Source: UMGS363 sp051881815 (lineage in GTDB: Bacteria; Bacillota; Clostridia; Oscillospirales; Ruminococcaceae). Taken from it: DNA of 64,000 nucleotides. The notes under the pieces are model-generated. The model saw nothing but the letters and a program-made list of their open reading frames with translations, did not search any database and was not told the origin of the DNA. A program made the translations under genes and the position numbers. The stretch's first letter is position 1. Every line of letters begins with the position of its first letter. This document shows positions 24,759-33,096 of this stretch, piece by piece. Location of the stretch: the NCBI GenBank assembly GCA_051881815.1, contig JBJEQP010000038.1, positions 1-64,000 of the forward strand, read 5' to 3'.

Positions 24759-24867
24759 GTGATTTCAAAATTTACCGTAAAATACGGCGTTTCGTACAAA
24801 ACTTTTGCACGACACAACATTTGTTTTATAATTTTGTATCGGAATTTTACCGACATTTAAATTAATA

Positions 24868-24899
24868 ATAAAAAATCCCGCTTTTTGTTCAAAAGCGGA
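24868..24899 (-). terminator. Terminator of XRE regulator gene
   Basis: Minus strand: CCGCTTTT / AAAAGCGG stem followed by ATTTTTTATTAT. Confidence 0.85.
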
Positions 24900-24929
24900 A
24901 TTCTGTCTTGATTTTCGGATATAAAAAGC

Positions 24930-25637
24930 TTATTTTGAGCTGTCGCTTATGATCTTTATCCTTGCTTCGCTGTTCTTCACAACGTTGAGAAGCGAAGAAG
25001 CCGAGCCTGCATATTCCTCCGAAAGCGTTGAAGCGGTGATGATGTTGCTGTCGCTTTCCGAAGCAATGTCATTTTCACCGAACACGACTCCTTTAGCCGC
25101 TGCGGAAGCCTCTGCTTCGCACATTGCCATTGCAGCCGAAGCAGAACCCGAAGCCGCGATCTCGGGGATAGTGAAGAAGCGCTGGTCGTTCTTCGTGTTT
25201 GAGGAATATACTATGCGGAACATTTTGTATATTGCAAGCATCATATACGAAGAAACAGCTTTCATAATGGTATTGCTGCCCGTTTTCTGGATAAGAGAGA
25301 ACAGGACATTGAGCGAATTTACGATGAGCTTTCTGTTGAAGGCTGCCATCATGCTGCCGCCTGCTGCGATCTTTCCCGAGTTTGAATCCTGCTCGGGGAT
25401 ATCTTCGTATGATATTGTCTTTCCTGCAGGTTCGGGCGAGCGTCCGAGCAGATAGTCGCAGGAAACGTTATAATAGTCTGCAGCCTTGACAAGAAATTCA
25501 AGACCGCATTCACGGATACCTTTTTCATAATGTGAAAGCAGCGCTTGTGATATTCCCAGATCCGCTGCTGCGTTTTTTTGACTGATGCCTCGTTCTTTCC
25601 TTAAAAGGGTAATGATTCTTGGAAAGTCGGAATTCAT
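24930..25637 (-). CDS. XRE-family regulator with helical C-terminal domain
   Basis: 235 residues; GGGAGGTGAC upstream. The N-terminal 65 residues are a standard helix-turn-helix (IITLLRKERGISQKNAAADLGISQALLSHYEKGIRECGL) followed by DYYNVSCDYLLGRSPEP. The long C-terminal part is helical and Ala/Ser rich with repeated EA and AS pairs (ASGSASAAMAMCEAEASAAAKG). It matches no ligand domain I recognise. Regulators of this build are common in Ruminococcus-like genomes. It is divergent from the phosphatase gene at 26026 and may control it. Confidence 0.8.
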   Translation of the reverse strand: MNSDFPRIITLLRKERGISQKNAAADLGISQALLSHYEKGIRECGLEFLVKAADYYNVSCDYLLGRSPEPAGKTISYEDIPEQDSNSGKIAAGGSMMAAFNRKLIVNSLNVLFSLIQKTGSNTIMKAVSSYMMLAIYKMFRIVYSSNTKNDQRFFTIPEIAASGSASAAMAMCEAEASAAAKGVVFGENDIASESDSNIITASTLSEEYAGSASSLLNVVKNSEARIKIISDSSK

Positions 25638-25710
25638 CTTGTCACCTCCCGATCGTTCTCATAACATAATTATCAATATTTCTCTCTTTTGTGACAATTA
25701 CATACAGTAA

Positions 25711-25739
25711 ATTATATCCTACAACGTACAATTTGTAAA
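25711..25739 (-). promoter_or_regulatory. Promoter of XRE regulator (24930)
   Basis: Minus strand: TTTACA (25734-25739), 17-bp spacer, TATAAT (25711-25716). Confidence 0.75.
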
Positions 25740-25955
25740 GAGGATTTGCAGAAAAAACTCGATAAATGTTATAAATGTTTTTTGTGGATGTTACATAATG
25801 GTAAAACAGGCGTTTCATACGCAGAATCGGCAAAATACAAGATATTGTGGCATATTTTCAATGTATTGTCAAGATGTTGAAAAGCTGTAATTTTGTGAAT
25901 AATTGGATAAAATGTAAATTTTGTTTGTATAAATTATACTGCCGCAAGGGTCTTA

Positions 25956-25984
25956 TTGACAAAGAACCGGGCGTGGGATATACT
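25956..25984 (+). promoter_or_regulatory. Promoter of histidine-phosphatase-like operon
   Basis: TTGACA (25956-25961), 17-bp spacer, TATACT (25979-25984). The 388-bp divergent region 25638-26025 otherwise holds AT-rich DNA with no gene seen. Confidence 0.8.
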
Positions 25985-26025
25985 ATTATTATCTTACAAT
26001 GATTTGGAAAACAAGGAAGGCTCGT

Positions 26026-26664
26026 ATGAACGGATATAAGATAACATTTATACGCAACGGCATGACCGAAGCGAATGAAAAAGGAATATATATAGGAAAG
26101 TCCGACTGGCCGCTCTCCGACAAGGGCAGGGAGGAGCTTGAGGAAAAAGCAAAGGTCTACGCTTACCCGAAGGTGAACAGAGTCTATTCGAGTCCGCTCA
26201 CCCGTGCGCTGCAGACGGCGGAGATAATCTTCCCCGACCGTGAGATCGTTATTTGCGACGAGATGACCGAGATGGATTTCGGCGTTTTTGAGGGGATCGA
26301 GCTCAAGGAGCTGCTTGAGCTGGACAGCTACCACAACTGGATAAAGGGCGGTCTTGACAATCCTCCGCCGAACGGTGAAAGCCTGCGCAATATGATAAAC
26401 CGCAGCCTTTCGGGACTTAACCTTATTATAATGGATATGATGAAGGAAAATATTCACGAAGCCGGAGTTGTGACTCATTCGGGGATACTGATGAACCTTA
26501 TGTCCTGCTTCGGGCTGCCGAAGATGAAGCCGATGGAGTTTGCCTGCGAACCGGGCGAGGGATATATGGTCAATGTATCGGCTATGCTCTGGCAGAACGG
26601 CGGTGTGTTTGAGATACTCGGCAAAGTGCCGTTCGAGAATGCCGCAGATTACAATGAATTTTAA
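26026..26664 (+). CDS. Histidine-phosphatase superfamily protein with altered RHG motif
   Basis: 212 residues from ATG 26026 (AAGGAAGG upstream). The fold signature is clear: FIRNGMTEANEKGIYIGKSDWPLSDKGREEL at the N-terminus, VYSSPLTRALQTAEII, EMDFGVFEG, and THSGILMNLM with the second His. In this family the first motif is RHG, whose His becomes phosphorylated. Here it is R-N-G (Arg10-Asn11-Gly12; codons CGC AAC GGC). The rest of the pocket (second Arg, Glu, second His) is kept. It may be an inactive sensor or a subgroup with another mechanism. It leads a three-gene operon with a membrane protein and a pseudouridine synthase. Confidence 0.85.
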   Translation: MNGYKITFIRNGMTEANEKGIYIGKSDWPLSDKGREELEEKAKVYAYPKVNRVYSSPLTRALQTAEIIFPDREIVICDEMTEMDFGVFEGIELKELLELDSYHNWIKGGLDNPPPNGESLRNMINRSLSGLNLIIMDMMKENIHEAGVVTHSGILMNLMSCFGLPKMKPMEFACEPGEGYMVNVSAMLWQNGGVFEILGKVPFENAADYNEF

Positions 26665-26676
26665 GGAGATCGGGCA

Positions 26677-27522
26677 ATGAAAAGCTTTGATAACGAGCGC
26701 TACAGACATCAGGCGGCTGAAAGGCTCAAATTCTGCTGGGGCGAATGCGTCGGAGAGGTATTGGTCATTACTGCGATAATTACCATAGCTGCGATACTGT
26801 TTCTTATAGCGGTGGAATGTCTTTTCAGGGCAGGCGTCATAAGCTTCGGTATAAGCGATCTCGGCTCGGGCGGAAGTAAGCTCGCAGCTGCGGCGGCGAT
26901 ATACATTTTACTGCTTTATATTGTGCTTATTCCGTTAAAATACGGTGCAGCTTGGTTCTATTTTCAGGAGGCTTGCTCAACGACAGTTCCCGGCTCGGGA
27001 TTTTTCAGCTGCTATATGCACGGAAAGCACATAAAGGACACACTCGGATTGGAATTCATGGTAATAGCAAGAAGAGTTGGAGTCGCTGCTTTTCCGATAG
27101 CATTCATAGTTTTTATGGTTATGCATTTCAGATGGCTGGTTGAAGTGGATCCGTCAATGGCGGCGGCATCTCTTGCAGTTCTGACTATTGTCGGCGCGCT
27201 GCTTGTTTTTATGTACATAATCTTTCACCTGCGGTATATTTTCGTACCGTATCTTTATGCATCCGACCCCGAAAAATCGCCGAAAGAGATAATTGCCGAA
27301 AGCGTAAGAGTGGCGAAGGGCAGCAGGTTCGGAATAATTAAGCTGGTATTCTCGCTGGCTCCGTTCTGGATAAGCTGCGTTCTGGTATTTCCGCTGATAT
27401 TTGTTATACCATATACAAAGATGACGTTTGCGTCGGCGGCTGCGGAGATATTTTATTCGTACCGTTCGGATGAACAGCATATCGAAAAAGCCGAGAGCGG
27501 CAAGGAGGAAGCGCTTGTCTGA
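26677..27522 (+). CDS. DUF975-like integral membrane protein
   Basis: 281 residues, 12 bp after the previous gene, with AAGGAG upstream. About five or six membrane helices. The late segment VIPYTKMTFASAAAEIFY resembles the conserved PY...A-FY end of DUF975 proteins, and a repeated AxxRLK...W start is also typical. The tail is charged. No function is known for the family. The next gene starts inside its last 8 bases. Confidence 0.65.
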   Translation: MKSFDNERYRHQAAERLKFCWGECVGEVLVITAIITIAAILFLIAVECLFRAGVISFGISDLGSGGSKLAAAAAIYILLLYIVLIPLKYGAAWFYFQEACSTTVPGSGFFSCYMHGKHIKDTLGLEFMVIARRVGVAAFPIAFIVFMVMHFRWLVEVDPSMAAASLAVLTIVGALLVFMYIIFHLRYIFVPYLYASDPEKSPKEIIAESVRVAKGSRFGIIKLVFSLAPFWISCVLVFPLIFVIPYTKMTFASAAAEIFYSYRSDEQHIEKAESGKEEALV

Positions 27523-28381
27523 TATTATATCCGAAAGAAAGATTGAATTTACCGTCACCGCCGAGGATGATGGAAAGAATGTCGGGGAGTTCCTGCGTAA
27601 AAGCGGAGCTTCCCGTCGTCTTATTACAAAGCTTAAAAGGGTGAGCGGAGGAATAACGCTCAACGGTGCGCCTGCACGAACTGTGGATATCGTCCGTGAG
27701 GGCGACACTGCGGCTATTGAAATGCAGAGCGGCGAACCGCTTGACGAAAATCCCGATCTGAATGCGCCGATCATTTACGAGGATGATGATGTCGTTGTAT
27801 ATGACAAGCCTGTCGATATGCCCGTTCATCCGTCGCATCGGCACAGGCTTGACACGCTCGGGAATCTTTTTGCCGCACAGCACGGAGATATGACGTTCCG
27901 CCCGATAAACCGCCTTGACAAAGACACATCGGGGCTTTGCGCCGTTGCGAAGAATTCATTTTCGGCGTCGGTGCTTTCGGGAAATATCGAAAAAACGTAT
28001 TTCGCTGTAGTCTGTGGAAGGCTCTCGGGCAGCGGAAGGATAGACGCTCCGATAGGCCGCTGCGACGGTTCGGTGATAACGAGAGAGATCCGTTCCGACG
28101 GTCAGCAGGCTGTTACGAATTATACCGTTCTTGACGGAAATGAAGAATACACGCTTGTCCGAATAAAGCTTGAAACGGGAAGAACGCACCAGATAAGAGT
28201 GCATTTTGCCCATATCGGACACCCTCTTGCAGGGGATGATATGTACGGCGGCGATGTTACCGACATTGCACACCAGGCTCTCCACTGCGGCGAGCTGGAA
28301 TTTACGCTTCCCGTTACGCTCGAAAAAATATGTCTTTCCTCACCGATAAGAGAGGATATGCTTTCTTTATTGAGAAAATAG
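27515..28381 (+). CDS. RluA-family 23S rRNA pseudouridine synthase
   Basis: 288 residues from TTG 27515, chosen because AAGGAGG lies 6 bases before it; longer in-frame starts fall inside the previous gene. An S4-like RNA-binding domain comes first (NVGEFLRKSGASRRLITKLKRVSGGITLNGAPA). The catalytic domain has YEDDDVVVYDKPVDMPVHPS, the active-site motif INRLDKDTSGL with catalytic Asp135 (Asn in place of the usual His before RLD), and LETGRTHQIRVHFAHIGHPLAGDDMYGG. It isomerises uridines in rRNA. The exact member (RluC or RluD type) cannot be told. Confidence 0.93.
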   Translation: MSDIISERKIEFTVTAEDDGKNVGEFLRKSGASRRLITKLKRVSGGITLNGAPARTVDIVREGDTAAIEMQSGEPLDENPDLNAPIIYEDDDVVVYDKPVDMPVHPSHRHRLDTLGNLFAAQHGDMTFRPINRLDKDTSGLCAVAKNSFSASVLSGNIEKTYFAVVCGRLSGSGRIDAPIGRCDGSVITREIRSDGQQAVTNYTVLDGNEEYTLVRIKLETGRTHQIRVHFAHIGHPLAGDDMYGGDVTDIAHQALHCGELEFTLPVTLEKICLSSPIREDMLSLLRK

Positions 28382-28402
28382 TGTAATGGAAACGGTAACG
28401 AT

Positions 28403-28419
28403 TGTAACCGTTTTGTAAC
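28403..28419 (+). promoter_or_regulatory. WalR-type box 1
   Basis: TGTAAC-CGTTT-TGTAAC, exact match to the TGTAAY-N5-TGTAAY consensus of WalR/YycF. It lies just after rluA and about 380 bp before the M23 gene. Confidence 0.55.
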
Positions 28420-28658
28420 CTTTGGCAAAATGACGTATCTGCGCGGTTTATGGCGGTTTTTATACGTTTTGTAAAAATCGTGGATCATTTTTTGAAAACG
28501 TTATTAAGAGAGGTCTTGAAGCAAATATTTCACTGCTTTGAGCGAAAAAACGGACCTTTGAAAACGATTTTTGCTTGTCATTTTGCATAAAATGTACAAA
28601 CAAAAGTGAATATAATTGTTAAAAAGGCAGATTAATTGTTACTATTTTTTTATTACCC

Positions 28659-28686
28659 TTGAATTTTTCGGGAAAATTCGTATAAT
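28659..28686 (+). promoter_or_regulatory. Candidate promoter P1 of M23 peptidase
   Basis: TTGAAT (28659-28664), 16-bp spacer, TATAAT (28681-28686). A second possible promoter is TTGAAA (28733-28738) with TATAAA (28754-28759), spacing 15 bp. The rest of the 416-bp gap is AT-rich and holds the WalR-type boxes. Confidence 0.6.
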
Positions 28687-28695
28687 TATTATTGG

Positions 28696-28712
28696 TGTAA
28701 CTGAATTGTAAC
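28696..28712 (+). promoter_or_regulatory. WalR-type box 2
   Basis: TGTAAC-TGAAT-TGTAAC, again an exact WalR consensus. It lies 20 bp before the possible -35 at 28733 (activator position) and directly behind the -10 at 28681. Confidence 0.6.
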
Positions 28713-28797
28713 TAATTCAGCCGTAATTCTATTTGAAATTACTTTATCTGATATATAAAAACGACAGCCGGAGCTGTCGGGGAAAGGAGATGTTCCG

Positions 28798-30669
28798 ATG
28801 AAAAGCAGAAACGGTGAAAACGGCAAGCAGAATAACTGCGTTGACTTCGTGCCGCCGGTTTCTATAAGCGAGAGCAGCAGTAAAAAATCAAAGCTTGAAG
28901 GCGCTGTTGTAAATATGGGAGCGCTTATTGCATATACATTTTCATATGGTGCGTCAAGGACTGCTAATTATATAGCATATATCGCAGGATGTGTAAAAAA
29001 TGCGATCGGACCTGCACACCACAAGGCAGCAAATGCAGTTAAGTCGGCGACAGGAAAGATCGCGGCGACTTTTGCCGATGCCGCAGCAAAGGTAAGAGAA
29101 GGATCCAAAGTGTTTGCGGAAAACGTAAGGACGAACGGCTTCGGCTTTGCGGTCAGAACAATGCTTTCAAATGCCGTTGAAGCTGCAAAGCGCGAGAAGA
29201 ATTTGTTCAAGAAGATCCTCAACTATGCGTTCCCTGCCGCTTCGGTCGCATTCCTCTTCACCGTCGTTTACGGCACTGCTTCGACAAGCTACGGTATCGC
29301 AGTTGAATGCAACGGAACGGAGCTCGGCGTTGTTTCCGCAGAGTCGGTTATCACAGACGCACAGCAGTCCATTTCAGACAAGAATGTTTACTATTCCACA
29401 GATGATACAGCACTCGTAAGCACAAACCTTTCGATCAAGCCTATAAACTCTATGGACGAGATCATAGATGAAGTTGAGCTTATCGAAAAGATGCAGGAGC
29501 AGATAGATATCACGCTCCCCGAAGAAGATCAGCAGCCTGCTCCGGCTTCCATTGAGGAAGAAGCAGAGGAAGCTGCAAATGCGCTTACCTCCGATGAGCT
29601 TGACGGAAAGGTCAGAGCTTATACCGTAATGATAAACGGCAGCTACTATGCCGCTGTTGAATCAACCGATCAGATCGAAGAATACATTGAGGATCTGAAG
29701 GGACCCTACATGGAAGACCCCGATGTTGTTTCGGTCGGCTTTGATAAGTCGGTCGAATACACATACGAGCAGTTCGTTTATCCTACCGAGATAGTTTCAC
29801 AGCAGGATATCATCGACAAGCTTGGCTCTATCGCTGCAGAACCCGTTTACTATGAGGTTCAGAGCGGTGATAACCCGTGGAACATCGCATCGCACAATGA
29901 CATCTCACTTGATGAGCTTCTTGCTTGTCCTGCGGTTTTTGAGGGCGATCCGATACAGGATATCACATCATTCTGTCCCGTGGGTGCTGTAATTGAGCTT
30001 TCTGCCGAGGTTCCTTATCTCCAGACGCTCGTTACAAAGACAGAAACTTACAATGTTCCTATTGATTATGAAATAGTCAAGACCGAGGATGACGACCTTT
30101 ACAAGGGCGAAACGAAGGTCGATGTTGCCGGTGTTGAAGGCGAAGCAGAGGTCACAGCGCTTGTTACATATAAAAACGGCATTGCGATCTCAAGAAATGA
30201 ACAGAGCCGAATCGTTCTTTCCGAACCTGTTACAAAGCAGGTCAGAGTCGGAACAAGACCTACAAGCACAGCAGTAAGCACAGGCAGCGGCGGCTCGGGC
30301 GAATACTTCTGGCCGGTTGACGGCGGTTACATCTCCGCTTACAAGGGCGACGGAAGAGGTCATAAGGGCATCGACATCGCAGCTCCTTACGGAACTCCGA
30401 TCTACGCTGCAGCTTCGGGTACAGTTACAAGAGCCTCAAATAAATATGACGGCTACGGCAACAGCGTAATGATTGCGAACGATGACGGAAACGTTACAAT
30501 GTATGCTCACATGAGCAGCATCGCAATAAGCTATGGTGAATATGTTGTAAAGGGACAGCTCATCGGATATGTCGGAGCTACCGGATATGCAACAGGTAAT
30601 CATCTCCACTTTGAGGTTCGTTCAAACGGTTATTACCTTGATCCTACGGACTATGTTTCACAGTATTGA
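28798..30669 (+). CDS. M23 endopeptidase with LysM-like and G5 domains
   Basis: 623 residues, GGAAAGGAGATG upstream. A 140-residue cytoplasmic Ala-rich part precedes one membrane helix (about 141-160). Outside follow a beta-rich linker, a LysM-like domain (about 352-400, VQSGDNPWNIASHNDISLDELL), a G5 domain (about 405-485) and a C-terminal M23 domain with HKGIDIA (His522, Asp526) and HLHFEV (His602, His604), the zinc ligands and catalytic His. It should cut peptidoglycan cross-bridges while held at the membrane. The two WalR-type boxes upstream fit WalRK control, which in Firmicutes governs such hydrolases. A strong terminator follows. Confidence 0.92.
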   Translation: MKSRNGENGKQNNCVDFVPPVSISESSSKKSKLEGAVVNMGALIAYTFSYGASRTANYIAYIAGCVKNAIGPAHHKAANAVKSATGKIAATFADAAAKVREGSKVFAENVRTNGFGFAVRTMLSNAVEAAKREKNLFKKILNYAFPAASVAFLFTVVYGTASTSYGIAVECNGTELGVVSAESVITDAQQSISDKNVYYSTDDTALVSTNLSIKPINSMDEIIDEVELIEKMQEQIDITLPEEDQQPAPASIEEEAEEAANALTSDELDGKVRAYTVMINGSYYAAVESTDQIEEYIEDLKGPYMEDPDVVSVGFDKSVEYTYEQFVYPTEIVSQQDIIDKLGSIAAEPVYYEVQSGDNPWNIASHNDISLDELLACPAVFEGDPIQDITSFCPVGAVIELSAEVPYLQTLVTKTETYNVPIDYEIVKTEDDDLYKGETKVDVAGVEGEAEVTALVTYKNGIAISRNEQSRIVLSEPVTKQVRVGTRPTSTAVSTGSGGSGEYFWPVDGGYISAYKGDGRGHKGIDIAAPYGTPIYAAASGTVTRASNKYDGYGNSVMIANDDGNVTMYAHMSSIAISYGEYVVKGQLIGYVGATGYATGNHLHFEVRSNGYYLDPTDYVSQY

Positions 30670-30690
30670 TCTTGTTTAAAGAAAATACAA

Positions 30691-30726
30691 TGCACACAAT
30701 ACCGAAAAGTGTTGTGTGCATTTTTT
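30691..30726 (+). terminator. Terminator after M23 gene
   Basis: TGCACACAA / TTGTGTGCA stem followed by six T; its T-run runs into the stop of the converging lipoprotein gene. Confidence 0.9.
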
Positions 30727-30727
30727 G

Positions 30728-31297
30728 TTATGAATCGTTTTCGGAAACGGCGACTTCATCCGAAACGAGATCGCAGAAGGATGAAATGCTTACAGTTATC
30801 CCATCGGAAAATGTGATCATGGTCGGGATAAGCGTTTCCTTGTCGAAGGCGATCGTGCAGTCTGCACCGTTGTAGACAGCAGCTTCGCCGTTATCGTAAA
30901 GCTCTGCACCGCGCATTGCCGCACAGGAGTCAAAAGCGTCAAAGATGCGCTTGAACATAGCCGAATCGTTAAGCTTGCCGCTCTCGATATCAAGTGTAAG
31001 GCTGCCGAGAGTTACAGTTGTGCTGCCCTCGTTGTATTTGATGTTCAGTCCTTTGACAGTATCGGGCGAAAGAATATTCATCTCCCAGATCCCCGTGCCG
31101 TATCGGGTCAGATCGCCCGAAACGGTCATTTTGCTGTCACGGTCATCCTCGAATGCCGTTAGCTCAAAATTGCAGGAGAAAGCCTTGTCGAGCTGCGGCT
31201 TCTTCGGGATTATGGTGTCTTTAATAAATTTACAGCCTGTAAATAATACAATAGAAGTTACAATCAGTATTGCAAAACATCTGATGCGTGATGACAT
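30728..31297 (-). CDS. Putative lipoprotein, LolA-like fold possible
   Basis: 189 residues from ATG 31297, with CGGAGGG upstream; a longer in-frame start has no signal sequence at its front. Signal peptide with lipobox FTGC (Cys21). The mature part is made of alternating beta strands (FSCNFELTAFEDDRDSKMTVSGDLTRYG, WEMNILSPDTVKGLNIKYNEGSTTVTLGSL), a pattern like the LolA/LolB or GerS lipoprotein fold. This is by eye only. Gram-positive members of this fold act in spore or envelope processes. Family not certain. Confidence 0.65.
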   Translation of the reverse strand: MSSRIRCFAILIVTSIVLFTGCKFIKDTIIPKKPQLDKAFSCNFELTAFEDDRDSKMTVSGDLTRYGTGIWEMNILSPDTVKGLNIKYNEGSTTVTLGSLTLDIESGKLNDSAMFKRIFDAFDSCAAMRGAELYDNGEAAVYNGADCTIAFDKETLIPTMITFSDGITVSISSFCDLVSDEVAVSENDS

Positions 31298-31323
31298 AAA
31301 TAAAACCCTCCGTCTTTTATTCA

Positions 31324-31440
31324 CTATCGATAAAGCAGTATTTATCGATACCGAGCCGCCAACTTTGGGCATTTCGCAAAGTGACCTGCGAACCGGCAAA
31401 TGGGGCTCCCTTTGAAACAGAGGGTTTTGATTGCAGCAGC
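31324..31440 (-). other. Candidate structured leader of lipoprotein gene
   Basis: In the 154 bp between nnr and the lipoprotein gene there are four helices: a perfect 10-bp stem TATCGATAAA / TTTATCGATA (31324-31349), an outer pair GAGCC / GGCTC (31352-31414 region) enclosing TTCGCA / TGCGAA, and CCCTTTG / CAGAGGG. The layout resembles a cis-acting RNA but I match it to no known family. Confidence 0.35.
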
Positions 31441-31451
31441 AAACCTGTATC

Positions 31452-32999
31452 CTATCTGTTCCAAGCCTTGAACACATAGGGGAGAGCTTCTATTACATCG
31501 CGCGGCAGCATACCCGTTTCGGATAGCTTGTCACGGGCGATATCCGCAGCTTTGCCGTGGATGAATACTCCTGCCGCAGCGGCGTCCGACGGTGCAAGTC
31601 CCACCGCCGCAAATGCGCCGATGATACCTGCGAGGACATCGCCGCTTCCGCCCTTGGCAAGACCGGGGTTCCCTGCCCTGCAGATGAAAAGTCTGTCATT
31701 TCCGACGATATAGTTCGGAACGCCCTTCGCTGCAACGATAACGTCAAATTCACGGGCGATCTTCAGCGCCATTGTGAGTCTGTCGGGGAAATCGCTGTCG
31801 AAGGCTGCCGCATAAAGGCGTTTCAGCTCGCCGAGGTGCGGAGTGAGGATAAGCCTGCCCTTTGTGTTTCTGATAATATCTATGCAGGAACATACGCAGT
31901 TTATGCCGTCTGCGTCAATAATTACGGGGCAGTCGGTGTTTTCGATAACAGCCTTGACGATCGCTTCGGTATCCTTTGTATGGGACAAGCCGCTGCCGAC
32001 CGATACAGCTGCTGCGTTTTTCAGCTCGTTTATAAGCGTATCGGCTGCTTTAGCGGAAACAGAGCCGTCCTTGGCGGTTTCAAGGGGGAGAAAGGTTGCT
32101 TCAAAGACGAAAGGGGCAAGGCGGTTCGTTACTTCGCTTGTAGAGGCTAAAGTAAGACGTCCGACTCCGCTTCGTAGTGCAGCAAGTGTAGACATCTGCG
32201 CAGCGCCGCTCATTTTTCCGCAGCCCGCAACGTTAAAAAGGTGTCCGAATTGGTTTTTATAGCAGTTTTCGGCACGTTTTGGGAAAAGTGACTTTACATA
32301 TTCTTCGTCAAGCTGCTTCGCAACATAGGGGACAGACTCAAAGCATTCCTCGGTAAAGCCGATATCCGCAACGGTTATCCTGCCGCAGAGCGAACGAAGC
32401 GGTTCGCAGAGCATTCCAGTTTTTACACAGCCGAAGGTGATAGTGTGGTCGCATTTGAGAACGTCCTCCTCCGCTTCACCTGTAAGGCAGTTTCCGCCCG
32501 AGGGAGTATCAAGCGCAACGATCGGCTTTTTGCAGCGCTTTGCAAAGCTGAAGCAAGCTTTTATCTCGGGTGGAAGTTCGCCGTGAAAGCCTGTGCCGTA
32601 GACGGCGTCAACGATCAGCGAGCAGGACGAGAACAGCGAGAACACCTTGTCGATGTTGTCATTGAGGTCGAGAACGTCTATGCCGCATTCGCCGAGCTGA
32701 CAGTATTCATAGCCTGCAAGCTCGGTCGCAGGGTCGCCGCTCGTGAGGACGACATAGACCGGTGTTCCGATGCTGAAAAGATCACGGGCGAGCACAAAGC
32801 CGTCGCCGCCGTTGTTGCCCTTTCCGCAGAGTATCATAACTCCGCCGCTAAGGTCATATTCCGATGAAAGCTTGCAGACAAGCTCGGCTGCGGCAGCGCC
32901 TGCGTTTTCCATAAGCTCACGGTAGGAAACGCCGTGTTCGTCCGAATAACGTTCGATATCCTTCATCTGATGCGGTGTTGCATAGTAAATTCCGTTCAT
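31452..32999 (-). CDS. nnr: Bifunctional NAD(P)H-hydrate epimerase/dehydratase
   Basis: 515 residues. The N-terminal YjeF_N epimerase domain (1-210) has the GKGNNGGDGFVLARDL loop and DAVYGTGFHGELP. The C-terminal ribokinase-like dehydratase domain (225-505) has LTPHLGELKRL, AAKGVPNYIV and the NPGLAKGGSGDVLAGIIG motif with the catalytic Asp. The two activities repair hydrated NADH and NADPH. It is the common full-length fusion. It follows acpS on the same strand, a frequent pairing, though a terminator-like hairpin lies between. Confidence 0.95.
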   Translation of the reverse strand: MNGIYYATPHQMKDIERYSDEHGVSYRELMENAGAAAAELVCKLSSEYDLSGGVMILCGKGNNGGDGFVLARDLFSIGTPVYVVLTSGDPATELAGYEYCQLGECGIDVLDLNDNIDKVFSLFSSCSLIVDAVYGTGFHGELPPEIKACFSFAKRCKKPIVALDTPSGGNCLTGEAEEDVLKCDHTITFGCVKTGMLCEPLRSLCGRITVADIGFTEECFESVPYVAKQLDEEYVKSLFPKRAENCYKNQFGHLFNVAGCGKMSGAAQMSTLAALRSGVGRLTLASTSEVTNRLAPFVFEATFLPLETAKDGSVSAKAADTLINELKNAAAVSVGSGLSHTKDTEAIVKAVIENTDCPVIIDADGINCVCSCIDIIRNTKGRLILTPHLGELKRLYAAAFDSDFPDRLTMALKIAREFDVIVAAKGVPNYIVGNDRLFICRAGNPGLAKGGSGDVLAGIIGAFAAVGLAPSDAAAAGVFIHGKAADIARDKLSETGMLPRDVIEALPYVFKAWNR

Positions 33000-33029
33000 T
33001 TTGTTTGATCCTTTCGCAAATAATTACAA

Positions 33030-33060
33030 AAATAGCCGCACAGATATTCTGCACGGCATC
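33030..33060 (-). terminator. Terminator after acpS
   Basis: Minus strand: GCCGTGCAGA / TCTGTGCGGC imperfect stem followed by TATTTTTG. Confidence 0.6.
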
Positions 33061-33096
33061 AAAATAGCGTTTGCTTTGCCGCGGCAATGAACGGCG

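Noticed and set aside
24868..24899. Terminator of the apbE/rnf operon or start of a regulatory RNA
   Set aside because: Its T-run is on the minus strand directly after the XRE gene, so it belongs to that gene; the apbE promoter lies beyond it.
31350..31440. Possible cyclic-di-GMP (GEMM) riboswitch because of CGCAAAG and GGCAAA words
   Set aside because: The conserved words are in the wrong order and strand, and the GAAA tetraloop receptor layout is absent.
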